A DNA stretch of 64,000 nucleotides from Sthenelais limicola (Eukaryota > Annelida > Polychaeta > Phyllodocida > Sigalionidae): positions 44,701,744 to 44,765,743 of the forward strand of contig OW804096.1 of assembly GCA_942159475.1 (NCBI GenBank), written 5' to 3'. Shown here one piece after another: positions 9,881-18,065 of this stretch. Under the pieces are notes generated by a model. The model saw only the letters and a list, made by a program, of their open reading frames with translations, searched no databases and was not told where the DNA came from. The translations under genes and the position numbers were made by a program. Positions within the stretch are counted from its first letter, which is position 1; the number at the start of each line of letters is the position of its first letter.

Positions 9881-12418
9881 CTATTCGTTTAAATCATCAC
9901 TCTCTTTGGAGGATGATCTGTGGGGGGTGACGTCTCTCCATTTGTTTTCACCTCCCTTTGGCGATTTCGATCTATGTTTCTTGTCCTTGTTGAAGGAAAC
10001 CGATTTGTCTTTGCTATTGCTTCTAAAATGCTTTTTGTCCTTTCTATAATACTTTTTCTCATCACCACTTTTCTCCCTGCTGGAGCTTCTGTTGCTAAAA
10101 TTGCTGTGGCGACTGGACGACCTTTCTCTGCTGCTATCGTAGTAGTCAGAGCTGTCATAATTCTTGTGCTTTGATCTGTATTTCTGAGGCTTTTCTCCCT
10201 TCTTTTCCTGGGCTTTCCTAGCCTCTCTATATTTATCAGCTCGAGATCTGTGATATTGCTCTCTCTTACGATCACTATCCTCGCTGTATTTCTTTGTATA
10301 ATTTTTTTCTTTCTTCGAATACATCATGTGTATTGCTTCCTCCATAGGCATGTGGCTAGGGGCTCTGTCGGAGGCTATCATTCCCTCATGCTTGGCTGCT
10401 ATTTTTGAGGCCTGATCTAAAGTGGTTGGAAATTCAGAGGCCACTCTTCCAGCCAATTCTGGTCTCAGATTCGTAACATAGAATCTGATCTGGACATGTA
10501 AGGGAACATTTGCCTTTGAGAGTAAGGTTAACATATCGTTGTCATAATCTATCACCTTCTCGTGCCTGCCCTGCTTTCTATGGGAATAATCCCTCAACAC
10601 CTCAGCTAAAGGAAGCTCGCTGAATTTAGAAATAAAATCAGTTTTAATGCGATTATATGGCAATGTGTCGCCATATACACCAACTATTTGATTATAGAAG
10701 GTCTTAGCCCTCCCCGACAAGTATTGGACCAGAGTGGTAACCATAAGCTGGTTATCCTCGCGAATAGGCACTGTAAATGCCTCAAATTCATCAAAGAATT
10801 CATTCACAGGTCTCATAGCTGTGGGCTTGTCAAAAACCAAGGGGGGCTTTCTGTATTGCTTGGATAATGCTGCTGTCGAAGTGAGGCCAGTAGCCTCTGC
10901 TTGCCTTCTCAGAGACACATCCAGAAAAGCAGTCTGATCTAATCTCATCTGCTTTATTTCATCCACCAAATCGTAGAGATGTTGACCATAGGGTGGGGGT
11001 GGTGGTCTGTACATCCCTTGTTGTACGTTTGGCAATTGAAAATTTTGTTGCTGTCTGTTAGGGGTCTGGTTCCTAGGATAATTCTGCCTAGGCACCTGTC
11101 TGTGAGGGGGTGTATTCCTACCCCTTCCCTGTCTTTGTCGTCCTCTTTGGATCCCCTGATCAATGTTTCTTGGCTGGGGAGCTTGATTCACATTAACGTT
11201 GGGATCTGGGACTTGGTATTGCTGTGGCTGATTCACAATATTTTGGGGCTGTTGTGGCACTGCATTTTGTGCCTGTTGTTGCACAAAGTTTTGTCCTTGT
11301 TGTGCCACATTTTCACCGTATTGCTGATATTGTCCTTGAGGTGGAACATACTGGTAGGGGGTATAGAACTGTTCATGTATACCAGCATTTCCCTCATCTT
11401 GCACGTGCCTGGGAGAAGGCAAACCTCCCTGTCTATTCGCCATATCCCACCAGTTTTGATATGGATCAGGTCTAAGTGGGACTTGTTGCTGTACGTGATG
11501 GGGGGTTATCACAGGGGGTCTTGGACCATTTATCACAGGGGGTCTTGGACCATTCACGTTGAACACTGGGGCCTGTGGGAAATTCTTCAGAATAGGCCTC
11601 TGTGTCTGTTGCATAAGCTGATTCAAAGTTGGTTTTGCAGGGGTCTGTAAAGGGGTTTGAAAGTTGTCGTTTAAACCAGGGGTCTCGAATGGGTAATATG
11701 GCCCTCGATTAGCCTGATCTGCTTGGTTTATCTGATTAGCTGGGTTAATCCTCGGAGAAGGAGGTGTTGGCACCCTAGGGGTTAACACTCTCTCTCTGTG
11801 ATTATTTATGTCCCTTTCATCAACCTGGTTTTCTTCCACAACATTTCTTTCAATATTATTATCAACATTCAAACCGACCTGAGGCTGATTTTCCTGCAAC
11901 TCCTCCTGTTGATTCTCCACTGGATTAGCTGCTTCCACAGCTGGCTCAGGCTCCTGCTCTCCCTCTAAGTTAAGGTCCACTCCTTCTTGCTGGTCTTGCT
12001 CATCTCCAACGAGCTGCTCCTCCTCGTCTGACACGTCCTCAATGTGTTCCTCGTGCCCAATATTGTTTCCAGCCAACTGCTGTACGTTTCTGTTAATAAT
12101 TTCGTCAATTAAGTCCACATTTATATCGTTGTTCACCACCTCCTCCTGTTGATTTTGACGAACTGGTGGTGGAGGTAATGGAATTGCTTCTGGATTTAAT
12201 CTTGCATTTACATTTGGGACATTTTCCATGTCCTGAGGCACTTCGTATGGGTCTTCAACAAATTCCAATTGCCTCGGCTGCTGGTTCAAGATTTTGCCTC
12301 TATTCTCTCGTCTCTGTCCTCTCGTTACTATCGCCTGCGGTAACGCTGCCAAACGCTCAACGGAACGTTTAATCTTGTCGAACAGAGCCAACTCAGGCGT
12401 ATTCGCAGCCTCTTCCAT
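9881..12418 (-). CDS. gag: Gag polyprotein of the metavirus
   Basis: 845 aa. The ATG at 12418 has a good context (G at +4) and an in-frame TGA just upstream, which fixes the start. The first ~480 residues are low complexity: acidic and Gln/Asn/Pro-rich, with a perfect 8-residue tandem duplication encoded at 11507-11554. A helical capsid-like region typical of Ty3/gypsy Gag follows (about 500-690). The last ~130 residues are rich in Lys, Arg, Ser and Tyr. I see no CX2CX4HX4C zinc knuckle, so RNA binding may rest on this basic RS-like tail. The stop at 9883-9881 comes two codons after a TTTAAAC slippery heptamer that leads into the pol frame. The protein should form the particle and package the element RNA. 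Confidence 0.85.
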   Translation of the reverse strand: MEEAANTPELALFDKIKRSVERLAALPQAIVTRGQRRENRGKILNQQPRQLEFVEDPYEVPQDMENVPNVNARLNPEAIPLPPPPVRQNQQEEVVNNDINVDLIDEIINRNVQQLAGNNIGHEEHIEDVSDEEEQLVGDEQDQQEGVDLNLEGEQEPEPAVEAANPVENQQEELQENQPQVGLNVDNNIERNVVEENQVDERDINNHRERVLTPRVPTPPSPRINPANQINQADQANRGPYYPFETPGLNDNFQTPLQTPAKPTLNQLMQQTQRPILKNFPQAPVFNVNGPRPPVINGPRPPVITPHHVQQQVPLRPDPYQNWWDMANRQGGLPSPRHVQDEGNAGIHEQFYTPYQYVPPQGQYQQYGENVAQQGQNFVQQQAQNAVPQQPQNIVNQPQQYQVPDPNVNVNQAPQPRNIDQGIQRGRQRQGRGRNTPPHRQVPRQNYPRNQTPNRQQQNFQLPNVQQGMYRPPPPPYGQHLYDLVDEIKQMRLDQTAFLDVSLRRQAEATGLTSTAALSKQYRKPPLVFDKPTAMRPVNEFFDEFEAFTVPIREDNQLMVTTLVQYLSGRAKTFYNQIVGVYGDTLPYNRIKTDFISKFSELPLAEVLRDYSHRKQGRHEKVIDYDNDMLTLLSKANVPLHVQIRFYVTNLRPELAGRVASEFPTTLDQASKIAAKHEGMIASDRAPSHMPMEEAIHMMYSKKEKNYTKKYSEDSDRKREQYHRSRADKYREARKAQEKKGEKPQKYRSKHKNYDSSDYYDSSRERSSSRHSNFSNRSSSREKSGDEKKYYRKDKKHFRSNSKDKSVSFNKDKKHRSKSPKGGENKWRDVTPHRSSSKESDDLNE
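9887..9893 (-). promoter_or_regulatory. -1 ribosomal frameshift slippery heptamer (TTTAAAC) at the gag-pol junction
   Basis: In the gag frame the end reads TTA AAC GAA TAG. The heptamer T TTA AAC fits the X XXY YYZ rule, and UUUAAAC is among the most efficient known -1 slip sites. A -1 slip gives a frame that passes the gag stop without interruption and runs open into the pol ATG at 9818. Upstream of the heptamer the pol frame is closed by two adjacent TGA codons, so the usable overlap is only about 12 nt and the slip site sits exactly in it. A hairpin follows at 9880-9852. Confidence 0.85.
11507..11554 (-). repeat. Perfect 24-bp tandem duplication inside gag
   Basis: Two identical 24-base units abut (11507-11530 and 11531-11554). 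They keep the gag frame and encode NGPRPPVI twice. Exact identity suggests a recent slippage event in the proline-rich spacer. Confidence 0.85.
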
Positions 12419-12490
12419 CGCTCAAAAACATGCTTCAAATTGCAAATAAACTCGCTTTTTGTGAGAAAAAAAAATCTCTATGTCCAAGAT

Positions 12491-12508
12491 CGAGCGGGTT
12501 GTCCGCCA
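12491..12508 (-). promoter_or_regulatory. Putative primer-binding site
   Basis: On the minus strand the 18 bases after the putative LTR end start with TGGCGGACAACC. A PBS normally begins with TGG, the complement of a tRNA CCA end. It lies one base after the TTACA end of the candidate 5' LTR and about 70 bases before the gag ATG, which is the right place. I cannot name the tRNA. Confidence 0.5.
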
Positions 12509-12509
12509 G

Positions 12510-12793
12510 TGTAATGGTCTAATGGAAGAAGACTAACGAACGTCTGAACTTCATGAGAAGAACGAAGCAACTGATTTAATGGTAACTAATGGTACAGGCT
12601 CCTCCAGGAGGGTACATGCATAATAATGAGTGGGCGGAGCCCTTACGTAATATCCATGGCCTAGCATGTATAAGTAGACTTGCACAGTCCTAGCTAGTTA
12701 AGTATAATTAGCGATTTAAAGTAATGTGATAATAGGTGATAATTAATAATAATATAAATATAATGAGGTTACACAATGTTACGTAATGTTACA
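12510..12793 (-). repeat. Putative 5' LTR of the metavirus
   Basis: In element orientation the segment begins TGTAACATTACG and ends CCATTACA, giving TGTAA/TTACA inverted ends, and it is followed one base later by a PBS-like sequence. An AT-rich stretch lies near its start and a GC-box-like GGGCTCCGCCC near 12631. An alternative upstream edge is 12773, because the TGTAAC motif recurs. No second copy was found at the 3' side, so this rests on end motifs and position only. Confidence 0.45.
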
Positions 12794-15175
12794 TAACAGC
12801 TTTTGCACATGTTCTGGAATTGATGCACCCTGATAATGATCAAGTCACGTGACTATGCCGTAGGTGACGAAGTGAGTCTGTGGTATAGGGTTATGAGATC
12901 TTGAATCATAGATACCGATATATATGTGCCCCATAACCCTCTGCATTATCCATGCTTCTTTCTTTAAATTCTACAACTAAAACATTTGCGTTACTGTTGA
13001 ACACTATCACGATCACTGTATCCCATGTATTGGCTCTATTCCTGCTCCTACCCTTGAATTGAATTGAGAAATATTTTATTTGCCAGTAATATAATAACAT
13101 TTACATAGAAAATGACAAGCTGGTCGACAGACTTCTGGGATAATCCCAGTTCTTCCAGACGTTCCCAATTTTGAAGATTAACCTATGCTTTGTGTGTCTG
13201 TGTAGGGTGTGCAGACATAGAGAAAATAAAAACACATTACATACCATACTATACACGCTACCACTACATGCATTGCTGTAATATCTTAATCAATTTCTTC
13301 CTCAATACCCCTATAGTCTGGAACACCCCCCGAAATTACAACTCAGTTGCTACTAGGGCAAATGGGATTTGCATCCATCTGTTGTCTTCCAAAAACTTTT
13401 CTCAGATCCAATGACAAGGATAACAAAATGTAATAGGGACCTTTTTCTAATTCGCAGGTCGGGAATCAGGCGGAATCTTGATAAGCTGAATGTGAATCGA
13501 TCATTGCCAACAGCTAACAGGTCTTGGCGACCGGATTTCCCATGCAACCCTCAGGCTGAACTCAGTCATAATAAATTTGTTCCAATGCAACTCAGAACAC
13601 AGCCTGCTAACCTCCCGTCTAGCATGCAACGCCAGGTTTCCAATCTTACTATTCTTGAGAGAGGTAAGACATGTACCAAGAACTGCTATATACAATTATT
13701 GAAGACATATTGATCGAAGACGCAATAGATTATTTCTATACTATACTGCACACTGGTTATTAATATTCAGACAAATGACATTACTATTCTCAACTATCTC
13801 TATCTTCTATTATTACAATGCAAATTTCTAGGATCTAGATAGATCTTGGCTTTAGAGTGCCCTCTAGTACAGTCCACCAAATCCTGATTGGCCATAAAAG
13901 GGAACACGCAGATGCAATGCTGAACTGTGAAATTTAATAGATAACATTATTTCTTATTCCTATGGGTAGAAGGATAAGGAGGGCGAGGATATGTATTGTA
14001 ATGTATTACAATAAATAAATATTCTATTTGACTTATATCATACCAATTTGACAATGGAGATATTAGAACTATGATATTAATAAGGAACGAAGTCCAAAGT
14101 TGGTAACACTCGTTATTTTAGATATTTGTTTTCGTTCCCGCTTTCTCCTGAGATATATGGTCTATTCTGTAGCAATGATGCTTGAATGGGATATACGAAG
14201 AGCTTCGATGCTATAGGATCATTCACTGTCCTTTTATACTGTACTTATTCAACTGAATGATGAGATACCAATTTAATGAGTTTTGGCGTACATTGACAGT
14301 CACATTCCGAAATACTTCTTCGTTTGAAATGGTACCGTTTCCTATAATAGAAATGGTTTTTGCAAGAATATAAGAATCGGTTACTGGGAATATCTAGGAT
14401 TAAATACAATAATCATCAGGAGAAATAACATTTATTCAACATGAAATTTTCTTTTTTTGATTGGCATCATAGAGCGTAGAAGACTGAAGGAGTTGTTATA
14501 AGTCTTGATCTCACTAGAGCTATGCAAAAAGGTGTATGGCAATATGACAGCGAGTTACACATCTATTTATGAAATTCCGTCAAAGCATTCATTTGTATGT
14601 GTGTAGGTAATAATTGTTTTCAGTTTTTATAACTTTTCTGTCAGTGTTGTAAATGTAAACATATCACTGACGTATTTACTTACATACCTTACTCATTCTT
14701 CTATGATAGCGAGTCCCGGAGATAGAATATGGTAAACTCTCTACTATTACACCTTCAGTACTTGCATGAGTAGCTAGGTCGTCCGTATCTCCTGCGATTA
14801 CTTTCTTTTATCAGATATATATACACAGAACCCTAGGTTATATATATATACAGATTACTATACCTCGTATAGAACCTATGAATTTGTAATGACTGCATGC
14901 AGCTGCGTTATGTAAAATACCAGGCGGACACTGCACCTTTTATTTATCACGTCAACAACGCACCCGTCTTAGTTATGTATGTATTCCTCCACAGGAACCC
15001 TCTCGTTCTGGCCATTCTTAAATCAGAATTTCCCCCGTTATGTTTGTCATCGTTGAACCTCCGATTCCATCATATGTACATTTCTCTTCAACGTAAAATG
15101 TGCCAATACCCTTGGTGTCTGATGGTTCACGAACATTTGCCCTTTTAAATAATGATGTAAATTATTTACTAAAGA
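12794..15175. other. No recognised gene
   Basis: AT-rich DNA upstream of the metavirus in element orientation. Open frames stay below about 115 codons on both strands and show no family motif I can name. Nothing else supportable is seen. Confidence 0.5.
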
Positions 15176-15179
15176 TTAA

Positions 15180-15287
15180 GAGCCTAGTCGACTAAGCCGA
15201 TTCTCACGCGATTTTGCGCCGCAATGGACCATTTTCCACTAAATTCTGTGAAAATTGCGTGAGAATCGGCTCAGTGGACTAGGGCTT
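15180..15287. mobile_element. Short TIR element (MITE), family A copy 1
   Basis: About 108 bp with terminal inverted repeats of roughly 35 bp. Both ends read approximately AGCC-TAGTC--CT-AGCC followed by GATTCTCACGC, with a few mismatches. It is flanked by TTAA on both sides (15176-15179 and 15288-15291), a plausible target-site duplication. It is too short to code for anything. A longer relative lies at 51841-52052. Confidence 0.75.
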
Positions 15288-16182
15288 TTAAGTTAAGTAA
15301 TAACAGAATATACGGCATATTCAAAGTCCTTTACCCGCTTGACTGCATTCTAAAGTGTTAATGAGTCTCTAATTACTAGCTAGTGTAAAGGGGAATATTG
15401 GGCGTTTATATATATTCATGAGGAATATCTCGCCGAAGTTTAATTGTAAAGCTTGCAGCAAAATGACTCAATGGCTATTTGGGGGAAAAGGTTCAATGAC
15501 CTCCATTCCAAAGGATCCAACTTGGGCGAGGTCTATTCTGTGATATATGTGACTGCTTTTATCCTAAGATCTAGACTCCGGTCGGTCGATATAAAGCATA
15601 CCAATGAGACCAAAGAAGTTGCAAATGACTTATCGTTGATGTATGTATGGTAATTCTTACCAACTACAGGGCAGTCATCCTTGCGTATGGACCAGCTGGC
15701 GCGGCAAACAGCGGAAATCGATCTCCGGAATCCGGTCTTCATGTACGGCCCATCCTATAGACCTGAGGCAGAACAGACAAGACTTCCGCTCCCCAACACT
15801 AGGGTTACCCAAGCCGAAAGGTAGGTTAATGTATAAGTGACAGAGATCGTTGTACGTTTCCCGGATTAGATTTATACCGGTAGTTTTTGCATACGTTTCA
15901 TGTACAAGATTGTCGGCCTACTTACTGTGAAAAGAAAAGAAAAAAAATCACGTCATAGTCACTCTGTTATATTTTGGAGATATTTGCGGATATCATTCAT
16001 TATTTTAGTGAAAATGCAAGAATTCTTTAAACTCATAACGATTCTATTTGTTACAATGCAGAATAAATGTAATTTATCTGAGGTTCAGGAATATGATTCG
16101 TGAAGTGTTTTGGATCACAACATTATTGATAGGTCACCGTCCTTGTTTTCAAGATAGAGCCATTTAAATGTTGGTGTCTCTA

Positions 16183-18065
16183 CGTCGAGTTCCAGCTACA
16201 ATCTCAATGGCACTTTGGGTCTTATTTTGTGCAGTGCACACCTAGCCGCCTCAGCATTGCAATGTTACAATAATATACTCGAAGGATGAAGTTTTAAAAA
16301 GCATTCCCATTACGAATTTGTAGATTGTTTAAACCTTGAGATACCTAATTATGTACATTCCCATTATGAATTTGCCTATTTCAGTTTAGACTGATTAAAC
16401 CTTGTAATTCATGTCTCTTTTCTGGGCTTGTACTAGGCTTGGTACACACCCATTTAAAACCTCAAATTAACTATTCACAATATGACCATTTACATAATAT
16501 CTCTATCCGGGTACCAGCCCAGAAATGAGTCATAAATTTCAATGTTTTCACAGTTTAGATTGAAATATTGATATTTGTGGTGGGACTAAGTTTAGAAACT
16601 TTATGATAAATTTTGTCTAGTAATATCTATAGATGTATATTACTCCACTCATCTAATGGGTTATAAGGTTATCTCAAACTTTTAGTTAACCATGAAGCAA
16701 ATCCCAAATAATCCCTACATTGATTCTCCTTGTGATCAAGCTGAATTGCGTTCCAGCTACAATCCCCCTGGCACTTTGGTCACATTTCGTGCAGTGCACA
16801 ACTCGCCGCACCAGTGTTGCAGTGTTACAATACACTCAATAGATTCAGTTTTAAAAATCATTCCCATTGTGAATTAGCATATTCTCTGTTTGGTCTGATC
16901 AAACCTTGTGATTCATGTCTCTTTTCTAGGTTTGTACTCGACTTTGTATACACCAATTAAAACTTCAAATTAATGGCTGAACATATTAGAAACATGAATG
17001 TTGTGAACGCTGTCACCACAAAAATGTATTAACATCAGTTGTATGAATTCAATCAATATCGTCTGACAGAACAAGGGCTGAATAGATTGTTTCCAATGTA
17101 ATTTAACCATGAGGTGTCAATGTTGTTTTCCCTTAATATTTTACAATTTGCTAAGTGATATATTATATATGTATATTACTCTCTAACTTTTAGTTAACCA
17201 TATAATTGAGTAATAAATTCCCAAATAAACCCTCCATTGATACTGCTTGTGATTAAGCTACATTGAGTGCCATCTACAATCCCCCTGGCACTTTGGGTCA
17301 TATTTTGTGCAGTGCACACCTCGCCGCACCAGCATTACATTGTTACAATATACTCAAGAGATGAAGTTTTAAAATGATACCCATTTACGAATTTGCCTTT
17401 TTCAAGTGGGAGATAGATATCAAGTAATAACTATAATATGTATTATTCTACTAATCTAATGGGTCATAGTGTCTCAAACTTTAAAGCTACCCATGACGTA
17501 CATCCCAATTAATCCCTAAATTGATTCTGCCTGTGATTAAGACCCAGTGTTCACTAAGGAGACCGCTGACTCGCGGGTTGATGGGTCCCACTAGTGGACA
17601 TGTGTGTCTGGCAAGATTTATCTTTGGGTCTATCCAGTCACAGGCGCGTCCACCACTGGGCTGACTTCTCCGTCTCCTTAGTGGACACCTTGCTTAAGGG
17701 ACATTGAGTACCATCTACAATTCTCCTGGCACTTTGGGTCATATTTCGTGCAGTGCACACTTTGCCACATTGTCATTGCACATTTTTACAATATACTCAA
17801 AAGATGAAGTTTTAGAAATCATTCCCATTATTCCTATTCCCATCATGAATTTGCCTTTTTCAGTTTGGACTGATTAAACCTTGCGATTTATGTCCCTTTT
17901 CTAGGCTTGTATTTGGCTTAAGATACACCAAGTCAAAACTTCAAATTAACCAATGACATGAATCCCAATTTATCCCTACATTGATTCCGCTTGTGATTAA
18001 GCTACGTTGAGTTCCGTCTACACTACCCCTGGCACTTGGGGTCATATTTCGTGCAGTGCTATTAC
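16183..18065. repeat. Degenerate tandem array of a ~0.3-0.55 kb unit
   Basis: Five diverged copies of one unit start near 16183, 16748, 17266, 17705 and 18009. Each contains CTGGCACTTTGGGTCATATT (or a close variant) followed by the near-palindrome GTGCAGTGCAC. Most also carry a module like TCCCTACATTGATTCTGC and another reading TGATTAAACCTTG. Unequal spacing reflects internal deletions, plus one 153-bp insertion at 17541. No ORF is conserved between copies, so it is probably a satellite-like or remnant TE array. Confidence 0.75.
17541..17693. mobile_element. Short TIR element (MITE), family B, inserted in the tandem array
   Basis: 153 bp bounded by TTAA (17537-17540 and 17694-17697). Both ends carry the inverted sequence TCCACTAAGGAGAC or TTCACTAAGGAGAC. 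The other copies of the surrounding tandem unit read straight through this point (GTGATTAAGC-ACATTGAGT), so they act as empty sites and support the boundaries. TTAA target sites are typical of piggyBac-type elements, but assignment to that superfamily is inference. Confidence 0.75.

Larger units (their letters stand above)
2352..12793 (-). mobile_element. Ty3/gypsy-type (Metaviridae) retroelement with gag, pol and env-like ORF
   Basis: Read on the minus strand, the order is putative 5' LTR (12793-12510), primer-binding-site-like sequence, gag, pol and env-like ORF. The order of domains inside pol (protease, RT, RNase H, integrase) is the Ty3/gypsy and retroviral order, not the Ty1/copia order. 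All three ORFs are free of internal stops, and gag and pol are linked by a canonical-looking -1 frameshift site, so the copy looks young. An env after pol is the layout of errantivirus-like metaviruses and retroviruses. The 3' boundary is uncertain because no second LTR was found below 2352. Either the copy is truncated or rearranged at its 3' end, or the env-like ORF has another origin; collinearity and strand favour one element. Confidence 0.85.

Noticed and set aside
9889..10275. 128-codon minus-strand ORF overlapping the end of gag
   Set aside because: It is in the third frame, neither gag nor pol, and reflects the repetitive Arg/Ser/Lys codons of the Gag tail.
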